A DNA stretch of 37,044 nt from Gammaproteobacteria bacterium (lineage in GTDB: Bacteria > Pseudomonadota > Gammaproteobacteria > Steroidobacterales > Steroidobacteraceae). Below, one piece after another: positions 15,355-24,190 of this stretch. How positions within the stretch are numbered: position 1 is the first letter of the stretch; each line of letters opens with the position of its first letter. The notes beneath the pieces were generated by a model. That model searched no databases, was not told the origin of the DNA, and saw only the letters and a list, made by a program, of their open reading frames with translations. Location: the NCBI GenBank assembly GCA_030040795.1, contig JASHTA010000453.1:1-37044 (forward strand), read 5' to 3'. Both the position numbers and the translations under genes were made by a program.

Positions 15355-15975
15355 ATGAGAAACGGTGCGATCGCCCTGGCATGCGCTGTCCTGCTGGCGT
15401 TCGCGGCAGATCCGCTGATTTCGGGGGCCGCTCAAACGGGTACGGCAAAGGGCGGTGCGGCCGCGGGCGCTGCGGTGCAGGCTGCCGGCGAGCCGGCGGC
15501 CTGGATTACCCGCGATGTCGAACTCAATCTCAAAGATCTGCCCAAAACCTATTCATGTGATGACCTCTGGTACAAGCTCCGCGGGATCTTACTTGCGATC
15601 GGTGCGCGCGAGTACATGGCGATCACGCCATATTCCTGCGGTCACGGCGCTGCGAACGACGGCCGTTCGCCCACCCTGGAGCTGAAATTTCAAACACTGC
15701 GGGCGCTCAGCGCGGCGCAAGCACGGTGGGCCGATACCGAAGCGGTCACGCGGATCGTGCGGCTCGGTCCCGGCGAGCCCAAGATTCTCGACTCGGGGGA
15801 CTGCGCGCTGCTCGAGCAGGTTGAGGACACCGTGTTCTCGTATCTCGATATGCCCGTCGTCGAGAAAAACTTCGACTGCTCGGCGCCAAGCGGCTCGTCG
15901 CCGCGTGGCGCGACTCGCTTCGCCCTATCGGTCCGCGTGCTCCTGCAGAAGTCCGGTCACTCGTCATCGACCTGA
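15355..15975 (+). CDS. Secreted cysteine-containing protein of unknown function
   Basis: This 206-residue protein has a typical signal peptide (basic MRNG, hydrophobic core to about residue 20, likely cleavage near SGAAQT). The mature part has an alanine/glycine-rich spacer and a compact domain with four cysteines (YSCDDLWYKL, PYSCGHG, GDCALLEQ, NFDCSAPS) that could form two disulfides in the periplasm. No family was recognised. The ATG at 15355 is chosen because GGGAGG precedes it; the frame extends upstream without secretion features. It lies 192 bp before the conjugation cluster in the same direction, but is not obviously part of it. Confidence 0.7.
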   Translation: MRNGAIALACAVLLAFAADPLISGAAQTGTAKGGAAAGAAVQAAGEPAAWITRDVELNLKDLPKTYSCDDLWYKLRGILLAIGAREYMAITPYSCGHGAANDGRSPTLELKFQTLRALSAAQARWADTEAVTRIVRLGPGEPKILDSGDCALLEQVEDTVFSYLDMPVVEKNFDCSAPSGSSPRGATRFALSVRVLLQKSGHSSST

Positions 15976-16074
15976 TTCGTCACTTTCTCGCCGACTCGGG
16001 GTAACGGAAAGCTCGACGGTTTTCGTAGGGCTCTTCACGACGTCCTCTTTCGGACTCGCCGCGGCTACCGCACG

Positions 16075-16105
16075 CGCATTTCGATAAATTTACGCTCGAA
16101 ATGCG
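16075..16105. promoter_or_regulatory. Inverted repeat upstream of the VirB operon
   Basis: CGCATTTCG and CGAAATGCG form perfect 9-bp arms around a 13-nt AT-rich centre, 63 bp before virB2. No T-run follows, so it is less likely to be an intrinsic terminator. An operator for the conjugation operon or part of a transfer origin are both possible. Confidence 0.5.
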
Positions 16106-16167
16106 GCTGGTCATCGGCCGCGCCTTCTGGTGGCATTGCGCTCCCCAAAGCCATCCTGGAAGCCGCC

Positions 16168-16473
16168 ATGAATCAAGCCCGCTGCCTCGCGATTCGCCGC
16201 GTCGCGCTCCACGTCGGACTACTCGCTATCGCAACATTGCCCGGCCTTGCCGGCGCTCAATCCTCTCCCTTTCTCACGGGCGCCACCGCGCTGCAATCGA
16301 ACATACTCGCGTGGCTCACGCCGATCGCGGTCATTCTGGTCATGGTGCTCGGCGCCATGGCGATGGCGAATCGGATGTCGTGGGGATGGTGCCTCGGCGC
16401 GATCCTGGGTATCGCCCTCGCGTTTGGCGCATCTCAGATCGTCTCCTGGGTTCGCGGCATGTTCGGTGTTTGA
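16168..16473 (+). CDS. virB2: VirB2-type pilin of type IV secretion system
   Basis: This 101-residue protein has a long signal sequence (cleavage expected after GLAGA, about residue 30) and then two hydrophobic helices separated by a short hydrophilic loop (MANRMSWGW). This is the VirB2/TrbC pilin plan. It would be the major pilus subunit, inserted in the inner membrane before assembly. It is the first gene of the co-directional cluster and is followed by virB3 after 7 bp. Confidence 0.82.
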   Translation: MNQARCLAIRRVALHVGLLAIATLPGLAGAQSSPFLTGATALQSNILAWLTPIAVILVMVLGAMAMANRMSWGWCLGAILGIALAFGASQIVSWVRGMFGV

Positions 16474-16480
16474 GACGGCA

Positions 16481-16879
16481 ATGAGCGGGCGTAACACGGG
16501 ACTTGCCGCCGATCCGCTGTTCGTCGCGGCAACGCGGCCGCCCATGCGGTGGGGCGTCACGTATTCGGCACTCCTATTCAACCTGGTTTTCACCATGGAA
16601 GTGTTTCTGGTCACGCGGAACCTTCTGACGCTCCTGATCGCGGCGCCGATCCACGGCGTTGGAATGCTGCTGTGCGCGCGCGATGCTCGTTTCTTCGATC
16701 TGCTGCTGTTGTGGGGGCGGACTCAAATGCCGGCGCTGCTCGGAAACCGCGGCTACTGGCGGGCGAGCAGTTACAGTCCGCTCGCGCTCGCTTTGCGCAC
16801 GGCCAGTCGCCGGAATCGGCGACGCCCAGAGTGCTGGCTCGGTCCATACGCGAAGGCGGGTGGCTCATGGCAGCGCTGA
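16481..16879 (+). CDS. virB3: VirB3-type T4SS inner-membrane protein
   Basis: The 132-residue protein opens with the VirB3 hallmark DPLFVAATRPPMRWGV, followed by paired hydrophobic segments (about residues 26-60) and RDARFFDLLLLW. VirB3 links the pilus machinery to the VirB4 ATPase. The tail of about 45 residues beyond the usual VirB3 end is basic. The gene overlaps virB4 by 13 bp, a close pairing that is fused into one protein in some systems. Confidence 0.85.
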   Translation: MSGRNTGLAADPLFVAATRPPMRWGVTYSALLFNLVFTMEVFLVTRNLLTLLIAAPIHGVGMLLCARDARFFDLLLLWGRTQMPALLGNRGYWRASSYSPLALALRTASRRNRRRPECWLGPYAKAGGSWQR

Positions 16880-19350
16880 GCCGCGCGGCGCAGATCCGGC
16901 GCGAGTCGGAGCTCGCACAGCGCATTCCCTACGCGGCGCACGTTGCAGAGAAGGTCGTCCGGACGACACTCGGCGATTACGTGCAGATTTTGCGCCTGTC
17001 CGGTGCGAGCTTCGAGAGCGCGGATGACGTTGAGCTCAACGGCTGGCACGAGCGCCTGAACGTGTTGTGGCGCAATGTGGCGAGCCCGCAGATCGCGCTG
17101 TGGACTCATCTGGTACGGAGGAGGGAAGGCATCTCGGCGGGCGCGGGCGGCGGGGCGGGCTTCGCGCGCGAGCTTGCAGAGAAATACCAAGGAAGGTTGG
17201 CGGGCGAGACGCTCATGGTCAACGAGCTTTACGTTTCCGCGGTGTACCGGCCGGTATCCGGCGCGGCTTCCGGCTGGATCTCGAAGCTTCTGTCCAAGAC
17301 GCAGCGGAGCGCATTCGAGCTCGAGCTGCGGGATGCGCTCGATGCATGCGAAAAGCTCGCGCAGACGCTGTGCGCTTCTCTCGAGCGGTACGAGCCCGAG
17401 CCGCTCGGAATATTCCGAGCTGGCGGTCGCGTCCAGTCGCGCCTTCTCGAGCTGCTGTCGTTTCTCGTCAGCGGTGAGACGGGACCGGTGCCGTTGCCGC
17501 GTGCGCCGCTCTACAGAGCTCTCGGTACGACTCGACTGTTCTTTGGAAACGAGGCGATCGAGTACCGCGGCGCGGCTCACACGCGGCTCGGGGCGATGCT
17601 CGGCATCAAGGAGTATGCAACACCGAGCGTGGTCGGCATGTATGACCGGCTGTTGTCGGCGCCGTTCCCGTTCGTCCTCACTCAATCCTTTGCCTTCCTC
17701 ACCAAGGCTGCCAGCCAGGGACTGCTGCAACGGCAGTCCAATCGCATGGCGAACGCGGGGGATTTTGCGATCTCGCAGGCGCGAGAGCTGAAGGACGCCC
17801 TGGATGCGCTGACGAGCAACGATTTCGTGATGGGTGACCACCATTTCTCGCTTCAGGTCCTGACGGACATGAGCGACGGCGGAAGCGGCGGTGGGGATGG
17901 CCAAGTCATCAGGTCTCTCAACGATCGCGTAGCCCTCGCGCGCAGCCTGCTCGCCGACACGGGAATGACTGTCGCGCGCGAGGATCTTGCGCTCGAGGCG
18001 GCGTTCTGGGCGCAGCTGCCCGGAAACTTTCCGATGCGCCCCCGCAAGGCCGCGATCACTTCGCGCAACTTCTGCGCGATGGCTCCGCTCCACAACCATC
18101 CCTGCGGACGCGCGGCCGGGAATCACTGGGGCGATGCGCTCGCGCTGCTGATCACGAGCGCACGCTCGCCGTACTATTTCTCGCTGCACGCGAGCGATCC
18201 GTCGGCTGCAGACGGCGGCAGCCGCAAGGATACCGGACACAGCTTCATCTGCGGGCCGACCGGCTCCGGCAAGACGGTGCTCATCGGCTTTCTTCTCGCG
18301 ATGCTCAGCCGGCAGGGCGTGACGCAGGTGGTCTTCGACAAGGACTGTGGGCTCGAGATCCTCGTGCGGGCGCTGGATGGGGAATACCTTCCGCTTCGCA
18401 ACGGCGTGCGGACGGGATTCAATCCGCTGCAGCTTCCCCGTACGGCGAACGACGAGGAATTCCTGAAAGTATGGCTCGGCGCCCTAGTACGGCCGCCGGG
18501 CGGCCGGCCGTTGAGTGTCCGGGAGCAGGGGGACCTCGACCAGGCATTGCGAGGAACACTCGCCCTCGAGCCCCGGGAGCGCCGCCTGTCGCGCCTCGTG
18601 GAGTTTCTCGATCCGACGGATCTCGAGGGGGTGCACGCGCGTCTGGCCCGCTGGTGCGAGGCGCGGCGAGGCGATTACGCCTGGGTGTTCGACAACATCG
18701 AGGATACGGTGGTCCCGAGGCTCGACGGGCGTCCGGTGATCGGTTTTGACGTCACGGATTTCCTGGAGAATGAGGTCACGAGGCCGCCGGTCATCCTCTA
18801 TCTGTTCCATCTCGTCCGTCGGCTGCTCGATGGGCGGCGCCTCGTATGCTGGATGGACGAGTTCTGGCGACTGCTCGCCGACCCGGCCTTCGAGCGCTTT
18901 GCCAAGGACGGACCGAAGACCTGGCGCAAATTGAACGCCGTCATGTGCCTCGCGACCCAAAGCGCGAGCGACGTGCTGCAAAGTCCGATCAGCCGCACGA
19001 TCGTCGAGCAGACGCCGACGAAGATCTTCTTTCCGAGCGTCGACGCGAATGAGGAGGACTACGTTGGCGGCCTTGGACTGACGGAGCGGGAATTCAAGCT
19101 GGTGAGGCAGCAGCTCCTGCCGGGCTCGCGGTCTTTTCTCGTGAAGCAGGGTCATCACAGCGTGGTCTGCCAGCTCGATCTTAAGGGTTTCGACGCGGAG
19201 CTCGCAGTGATTTCGGGACGGATGGAGGAGGTCGAGCGTATGCGTCGAATCATCGAAGAAGTCGGTTCCACCGCGGCGCAGTGGCTGCCACGGTTTCTCG
19301 CACCGCTGGCGGCTGCCCGATCGTCCGGCTCCCAGCGCTCTCATCCGTGA
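16867..19350 (+). CDS. virB4: VirB4/CagE-family T4SS ATPase
   Basis: This 827-residue protein is the normal length for VirB4. The N-terminal CagE/TrbE domain (to about residue 400) precedes a RecA-like ATPase domain. Walker A is GPTGSGKT (463-470) and Walker B is LVCWMDEFWRLL with Asp664/Glu665. An ATQSASD stretch follows, as in VirB4 sensor regions. It powers pilus assembly and substrate transfer at the cytoplasmic face of the inner membrane. The start at 16867 is the ATG overlapping the end of virB3; the open frame further upstream is virB3 DNA in another frame. Confidence 0.95.
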   Translation: MAALSRAAQIRRESELAQRIPYAAHVAEKVVRTTLGDYVQILRLSGASFESADDVELNGWHERLNVLWRNVASPQIALWTHLVRRREGISAGAGGGAGFARELAEKYQGRLAGETLMVNELYVSAVYRPVSGAASGWISKLLSKTQRSAFELELRDALDACEKLAQTLCASLERYEPEPLGIFRAGGRVQSRLLELLSFLVSGETGPVPLPRAPLYRALGTTRLFFGNEAIEYRGAAHTRLGAMLGIKEYATPSVVGMYDRLLSAPFPFVLTQSFAFLTKAASQGLLQRQSNRMANAGDFAISQARELKDALDALTSNDFVMGDHHFSLQVLTDMSDGGSGGGDGQVIRSLNDRVALARSLLADTGMTVAREDLALEAAFWAQLPGNFPMRPRKAAITSRNFCAMAPLHNHPCGRAAGNHWGDALALLITSARSPYYFSLHASDPSAADGGSRKDTGHSFICGPTGSGKTVLIGFLLAMLSRQGVTQVVFDKDCGLEILVRALDGEYLPLRNGVRTGFNPLQLPRTANDEEFLKVWLGALVRPPGGRPLSVREQGDLDQALRGTLALEPRERRLSRLVEFLDPTDLEGVHARLARWCEARRGDYAWVFDNIEDTVVPRLDGRPVIGFDVTDFLENEVTRPPVILYLFHLVRRLLDGRRLVCWMDEFWRLLADPAFERFAKDGPKTWRKLNAVMCLATQSASDVLQSPISRTIVEQTPTKIFFPSVDANEEDYVGGLGLTEREFKLVRQQLLPGSRSFLVKQGHHSVVCQLDLKGFDAELAVISGRMEEVERMRRIIEEVGSTAAQWLPRFLAPLAAARSSGSQRSHP

Positions 19351-19380
19351 GCTCTCTTGATATCCACGAGGGTCGCCGTC

Positions 19381-20097
19381 ATGCCTCCGAAGTTCTCAGT
19401 CTATCTGCGTGCCATGGGTTTGCTGCTGCTCCTCGGGGTCGCTCCTGCTGCGCGCGCGCAATGGGCGGTGGTCGATGTGGGCGCCATCGCTCAGCTCATC
19501 CAGGAGGTCGAGCTGACGGAACAGGCGCTTGCGACCGCGCAGGGACAGCTGCAGCAGGTCGAGCAGACCTACCGCGCGATGACCGGCGACCGGGGCATGC
19601 AGTCGCTGCTGAGCGGAACGGTACGCAATTACCTGCCGACCAGCTCGAGTGAGCTGCAGGCCGCGCTCGGCCAAAGCGGCACATCTTATGGTGCGCTTGC
19701 GACACTCATGCAGAGCGCTATCGCCACAAATACGGTGCTGACGCCGCAGCAGCTTGCAGTCCTTCCGGCCGATGCCGCCGGTTTCCTGCAAGCCGCTCGA
19801 CGCACGACCGCGCTGTTGCAGGCGATCGAAGGAGACGCGCTCGCCAACTCGAGCGGTCGGTTCGCCTCGCTGCAACAGCTGATCGACGCGATCGGTACCG
19901 ACACCGACCAGAAGGGCAGTCTCGATCTCAATGCCCGAATCTCCGCTGAGCAGGGCATGTTGCAGAACGAGCAGACCAAGCTGCAAGTGCTCTTTCAAGC
20001 GCTCGTCGCTCAGCAGTGGTCCGATCGGCAGCGAGAGCGCGAGCAGGTCGTCGCCGACCACGGCGACTTCAGCACGCGCTTCGCGCCCACGCCGTAG
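19381..20097 (+). CDS. virB5: VirB5-type minor pilin / T4SS periplasmic protein
   Basis: This 238-residue protein has a clear signal peptide (MPPKFSVYLRAMGLLLLLG, cleavage after ARA about residue 26). A mostly helical, glutamine-rich mature part follows (ELTEQALATAQGQLQQVEQTYRAM), as in VirB5/TrbJ proteins, which sit at the pilus tip. ATG 19381 is preferred over an upstream TTG at 19357 because GAGGG precedes it and the signal peptide then starts normally. It lies between virB4 and virB6 as in classical VirB order. Confidence 0.8.
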   Translation: MPPKFSVYLRAMGLLLLLGVAPAARAQWAVVDVGAIAQLIQEVELTEQALATAQGQLQQVEQTYRAMTGDRGMQSLLSGTVRNYLPTSSSELQAALGQSGTSYGALATLMQSAIATNTVLTPQQLAVLPADAAGFLQAARRTTALLQAIEGDALANSSGRFASLQQLIDAIGTDTDQKGSLDLNARISAEQGMLQNEQTKLQVLFQALVAQQWSDRQREREQVVADHGDFSTRFAPTP

Positions 20098-20111
20098 CGG
20101 AAGGGGGCGAG

Positions 20112-21020
20112 ATGGGATTCTTCGAGACATTCTGGAGCTGGCTCAATACGCAGCTCTCGAGCTATATCGGCCAAAACACGGCAACGGTCGCGGAGACCCT
20201 CGAGCCCGCGGTGGTCACGCTAGCGACGATATACGTGATGGTCTGGGGTTATCTGCAGCTCACCGGCCGAGTCGAGGAGCCGGTCACGACGGGACTCAGG
20301 CGCATCGTGATTCTCGTGGTGGTTATCGGGGGTGCCTTGCATCTCTGGCTCTACAACACGGTCATCGTCGATACCTTCTATAACGCACCCGTGGCGCTCG
20401 CGGGAGCGGTCGTCGGCACGGCGAATCCGGTCGCAACGGTCGACTCGATCTGGGAGAGCGGAGGACAGGTCGCGGGCTTCCTCTGGAGCAAGGGCGGTGT
20501 CTTCGGCGGAGACGTGGGTTTCTACGTCGCAGGCGCAATGGTCTGGCTGCTGATGGGGCTGCTCTGCGTATACACGATGTTCCTGATCGCGCTCTCGAGC
20601 ATCGCCTCCGCGGTATTGCTCGCTCTCGGACCGCTCTTCATCGTCATGTTGCTGTTCGACTCCACGCGCAGGTACTTCGAGGCGTGGATCGCCCAGCTTG
20701 CCGCCTACGCCCTGATCACCATTCTCACCGTTCTCGTCGGGGCGCTGCTCTTGCAGCTCGTAAGTGCCTATGCGCAGCAGACTGCCGCGCGCGGGTCGGC
20801 GATCGTCACCGTCGATGCTCTCAACATGGTTCTCGTCGCCATGGTGGTGTTCCTGCTGATGCGGCAGGTCATGCCCATCGCCGCCGGCCTCGCCGGGGGT
20901 GTCGCGCCGAGCACCTTTGGCGTCGTCAGCCGAACGATTGGATGGGGCCTGGGTCGCGGACGCTCAATGGTCTCCGGCGCCGGAGCTCAAACGGTCAATT
21001 CTTGGATCGGTGCGCGTTAG
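20112..21020 (+). CDS. virB6: VirB6/TrbL-type polytopic T4SS protein
   Basis: The 302-residue protein has about six hydrophobic helices, with the conserved central segment SSIASAVLLALGPLFI typical of VirB6/TrbL and a glycine-rich C-terminus. VirB6 forms part of the inner-membrane channel. The start follows AAGGGGGCGAG and lies 14 bp after virB5. Confidence 0.87.
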   Translation: MGFFETFWSWLNTQLSSYIGQNTATVAETLEPAVVTLATIYVMVWGYLQLTGRVEEPVTTGLRRIVILVVVIGGALHLWLYNTVIVDTFYNAPVALAGAVVGTANPVATVDSIWESGGQVAGFLWSKGGVFGGDVGFYVAGAMVWLLMGLLCVYTMFLIALSSIASAVLLALGPLFIVMLLFDSTRRYFEAWIAQLAAYALITILTVLVGALLLQLVSAYAQQTAARGSAIVTVDALNMVLVAMVVFLLMRQVMPIAAGLAGGVAPSTFGVVSRTIGWGLGRGRSMVSGAGAQTVNSWIGAR

Positions 21021-21049
21021 ACGCCTCGTCCACGCCTGAAGGAGAGGTC

Positions 21050-21223
21050 ATGAGGGTGCTGATTCTGCTGGTTTCGTTTGGGCTCGTGAGCGCCTGTGCC
21101 GCGCCGCATGCGGTGAAGGTTCATTGCGATCGGCACTTGGTACCGATCAACACATGGGCCGCCCCGAAGGCCAGCCAATCTTCGGTCACCGGACAGAGCG
21201 CGCCGCGGAGCGTGGTGCAGTGA
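21050..21223 (+). CDS. Short lipoprotein, VirB7-like by position
   Basis: This 57-residue protein has a lipobox (LVSAC, lipidated Cys16) after a short hydrophobic signal, and a small mature part of about 42 residues. VirB7 proteins are short outer-membrane lipoproteins that anchor VirB9. The position between VirB6 and VirB8/VirB9 and the size support that role, but sequence similarity is too short to prove it. GGAGAGG precedes the ATG. Its stop overlaps the GTG start of virB8 (GTGA). Confidence 0.75.
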   Translation: MRVLILLVSFGLVSACAAPHAVKVHCDRHLVPINTWAAPKASQSSVTGQSAPRSVVQ

Positions 21224-21969
21224 GCGTGGATCCCGACCTCGAGGCGTACTGGCGAGAGGCCGCCGCGTGGGATTTCGACCGCGTGGCCCAGCTCCGGCGC
21301 GGCGAGCAGAATGCCTGGCGCGCCGCAGCGGTGGCGGGTCTCTGCGCGCTGCTCTGCGCTTGCGCGCTCGTACTTCTCGTCCCGCTCAAACAGCTCGTGC
21401 CGTTCATCGTGCGCGTGGACAACACGACGGGGATCGTCGATGTGGTGCCGGCGATGACGCGTGCCATCGATCCGGGGCAGGCCGTCACGCGTTACTTACT
21501 GACGCACTACGTGACCGTCTGCGAGCGATTCAATTTCGCGACGGCCGAAAGCGACTACATGGAGTGCGGCGCATTCCACTCTGCGAAGCGCAACGAGGAG
21601 TGGTATGCACTGTGGAACCCGGCCAATGCGTCATCGCCGCTGAACCGTTACAAGGACGGCACGACCATTCGTGCGAGCGTCGAATCGGTGAGCTTCTTTC
21701 GCCGTGCGAGCGGAATCACGGATCTCGCCCAGGTGCGATACATCAAGCGGCTGCGGCACGGGGGCGGCGGAGAGGAGGAGGTGACGCACTGGATCGCAAC
21801 CATCCAGTACGCCTACGCCCGGCCGTCGAACGACATTCGGATCCGGAGCCTCAATCCGCTCGGATTCAAGATCCTCGACTTTAGTACGGAGCCCGAGGTG
21901 ATCGGGGAACAGGCGACCGGCGCGGGGAGCGCTGCATCGAGCCCAGTCGGTGAGGGAGTGCACAGATGA
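21220..21969 (+). CDS. virB8: VirB8-type T4SS assembly protein
   Basis: This 249-residue bitopic protein has a short cytoplasmic N-terminus with EAYWREAAAWDFDR, one membrane helix (about residues 34-56), and a periplasmic NTF2-like domain starting PFIVRVDNTTG, as in VirB8/TrbF. The GTG at 21220 overlaps the lipoprotein stop and is chosen because the sequence upstream in this frame lacks family character. The stop overlaps virB9 (ATGA). Confidence 0.9.
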   Translation: MSVDPDLEAYWREAAAWDFDRVAQLRRGEQNAWRAAAVAGLCALLCACALVLLVPLKQLVPFIVRVDNTTGIVDVVPAMTRAIDPGQAVTRYLLTHYVTVCERFNFATAESDYMECGAFHSAKRNEEWYALWNPANASSPLNRYKDGTTIRASVESVSFFRRASGITDLAQVRYIKRLRHGGGGEEEVTHWIATIQYAYARPSNDIRIRSLNPLGFKILDFSTEPEVIGEQATGAGSAASSPVGEGVHR

Positions 21970-22802
21970 GAGCGGAACAGCGTGCCGGGTGGATTCGCGT
22001 TCTCTCTTGTGGCCTGCTTGCGCTCGCCGGGTGGCAGACGCCGATGTCGCAAGCGGAGGTCTACCCGTCGAGGAGCTCGGGTGATGCGCGAATCCGCACT
22101 GCGATCTACGATGCGGATGAGGTCTATCGGCTCCACGGATTCGTCGGCTTCCAGATCGAGCTGGATTTCGCGCCGGGCGAATCGTTCGTTGGGCTCGCAT
22201 CGGGCGACATCGAAGCCTTGTCTTTCGTTGCCCAAGGGAACCATCTGTTCCTCAAGCCGCGAGTTCCGTCGGTGGGCACCAATGTCACCGTTCTAACGTC
22301 GCTCCGCCAGTACCATCTCTACTACACGGCGACCGCGGCACAACCTGATCAATCGGACCCCGATCTCGTCTATGCGGTGAGATTCGAGTACCCCTCTGCC
22401 GCGCAATCCAAGGCGGACGCCGCACGTGTTGCGATCGAGAAGCGGCTGGATGCGGCGTCGCGCACACGCCCGCAGAATCTCGACTATTGGTACTGCGGCG
22501 ATCCGGCGCTGCGGCCGGTGGAGGCCTCCGACGACGGCGTGCACACGCGTTTGAAGTTCGGCGCACAGGCGGAGCTGCCGGCAGTCTTCGTGCGCAACGA
22601 CGACGGGAGCGAATCGCTGCTCAACTTCGACATCGAGGGGGGCGTGATGGTGATCCACCGCGTCGCACGTCGATTCGTTCTGCGGCGCGGCGCCCTGACG
22701 GGCTGCATCGTCAATAAGGGGTACGGCGGAACGGGTGCGCGCCTGGACTCGGGCACGGTGTCGCCGGATGTGGAACGGGTGCGTAAAGGAGCGGCGCCAT
22801 GA
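21966..22802 (+). CDS. virB9: VirB9/TrbG-type outer-membrane complex protein
   Basis: This 278-residue secreted protein has a signal peptide ending near SQAEVYPS. It is followed by the VirB9 N-terminal pattern (RIRTAIYDADEVYRLHGFVGFQIELDFAPGE in broken form) and a C-terminal lobe with NLDYWYCGD, FRNDDGSE-like and GGVMVIHRVARRFVLRRG sequence. VirB9 with VirB7 and VirB10 forms the ring-shaped core across the periplasm. The gene is joined to virB8 and virB10 by 4-bp ATGA overlaps. Confidence 0.93.
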   Translation: MRAEQRAGWIRVLSCGLLALAGWQTPMSQAEVYPSRSSGDARIRTAIYDADEVYRLHGFVGFQIELDFAPGESFVGLASGDIEALSFVAQGNHLFLKPRVPSVGTNVTVLTSLRQYHLYYTATAAQPDQSDPDLVYAVRFEYPSAAQSKADAARVAIEKRLDAASRTRPQNLDYWYCGDPALRPVEASDDGVHTRLKFGAQAELPAVFVRNDDGSESLLNFDIEGGVMVIHRVARRFVLRRGALTGCIVNKGYGGTGARLDSGTVSPDVERVRKGAAP

Positions 22803-24190
22803 GCCTGCTCGGGAGGCTCGGGCCTGGCGGAGCGTTGGATCCGCCGCAGACGGGCGGCTCTCAAACGGTAGCAGGAGAGCGGAGCGACGCAGTCGTTCAT
22901 CGGGTCCGCTCGCTGGAATCGCGGATCGGCAACATCTTGGCGCTCGGGCTGATATGCGCACTCGGGTTTGGGCTGCTCGTGTGGTACTACAGCACCGCGC
23001 TGAGGAGACCCGTCCGCGCGGCTCGGAGCGCACAGGCGCTCACGGCGAGTCGGGCACAGAGTGAGATGCCGCTGCCGCCTCTCGGATCCATCCCGCTCGA
23101 GGGACCTCCCATCCTCAGTGGACATCGGAATGTTCCGCCCCAGGCGGCGGTATCCCCGCAGGCCGCACCCGCAGAGCAGCCGCCGGTGCGCCCGTCACCC
23201 GTGATGCCGCAACCGCCCGCGCTGTCGATGCCGCAGCTGCCGCCGGTTCCAGCATTGCCACCGCCGCTCGCTTCCTTGCCGTCAATGGTTGGACCCGGGC
23301 CGATGATTCCGCTCGCTTTGACGGGCACCCCTTCGTACAGCTGGCGTGCTCCGTCGCCAGGCTTGTCGCGAAGTCCTCCGGCACTGAGTCCGCATCAGCG
23401 GACCTTCGAGAGGCTGCTATCAGGGCCCGTCTTCGCCGCACAGTCGGGCGCCGTCGAGTCGTCCGGTCCGCAGACCGCGACGGGTGAAGCCCCTGTGGTC
23501 GCCGGTCCGGAAACCTCAGTGTCTGCCACGGCGCCTGCGCCGAGCAGCGAATCGCGGTCCGACGGCCTCGCTCAGTTGCTCACCCCTTCGGCAACGCCAG
23601 CAGCCTCCGCCCGCGTGCTGCCCACGCGCAGCCTGCTGCTTCCGAAGGGCGCCTTTATCGACTGCACGCTCGAAACGGCGATCGACTCGACACTGCCCGG
23701 TATGACGACGTGCATCACTGCGACCGACACCTTCGGCGCGGATGGCAAGGTGGTTCTGCTCGAGCGCGGATCGAAGCTGATCGGCGAGACACGCGGCGAG
23801 GTCCAGCAGGGCAGCGCCCGGGTATTCGTACTTTGGACGGAGGCGCGTACGCCTACGGGGGTGGTGATTCCACTCGCATCGCCCGGCACGGACGAGCTCG
23901 GCCGCTCAGGCCTTCAGGGCGAGGTCAATCGGCACTTCTGGCAGCGTTTTGGAGCGGCAATCCTCGTCTCGATCATCGATGCCGGCGCCGAGGCTGCCGT
24001 GCAGTCGGGAAACGGCACGGTCATCTACGATCCGACCACGACGCAGGACGTGACGAGCGAGGTGCTGAAGCAAACGCTGAACATTCCGCCGACGGTCGTC
24101 AAGAGCCAGGGAGATCGGATCCAGGTGCTCGTCGCGCGCGACCTCGACTTTCGATCGGTCTATGAGCTCCGCGCCTCGGCTGAGCGGTAG
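22799..24190 (+). CDS. virB10: VirB10/TrbI-type T4SS core protein
   Basis: This 463-residue protein has a cytoplasmic N-terminus, one membrane helix (about residues 44-64), a long proline-rich periplasmic linker (about 95-190) and a C-terminal TrbI beta-barrel domain beginning near SLLLPKGAFIDCTLETAID, with VVLLERGSKLIGE and FWQRFGAAILVSIIDAGAE. It spans both membranes and senses energy from the ATPases. It overlaps virB9 by 4 bp and virB11 by 29 bp. Confidence 0.95.
   Translation: MSLLGRLGPGGALDPPQTGGSQTVAGERSDAVVHRVRSLESRIGNILALGLICALGFGLLVWYYSTALRRPVRAARSAQALTASRAQSEMPLPPLGSIPLEGPPILSGHRNVPPQAAVSPQAAPAEQPPVRPSPVMPQPPALSMPQLPPVPALPPPLASLPSMVGPGPMIPLALTGTPSYSWRAPSPGLSRSPPALSPHQRTFERLLSGPVFAAQSGAVESSGPQTATGEAPVVAGPETSVSATAPAPSSESRSDGLAQLLTPSATPAASARVLPTRSLLLPKGAFIDCTLETAIDSTLPGMTTCITATDTFGADGKVVLLERGSKLIGETRGEVQQGSARVFVLWTEARTPTGVVIPLASPGTDELGRSGLQGEVNRHFWQRFGAAILVSIIDAGAEAAVQSGNGTVIYDPTTTQDVTSEVLKQTLNIPPTVVKSQGDRIQVLVARDLDFRSVYELRASAER

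Noticed and set aside
20759-20776. GTAAGTGC inside virB6, considered as a MOBQ nick-site-like sequence
   Set aside because: It matches only the first part of the IncQ-type nick consensus, is within a coding region and has no adjacent inverted repeat.
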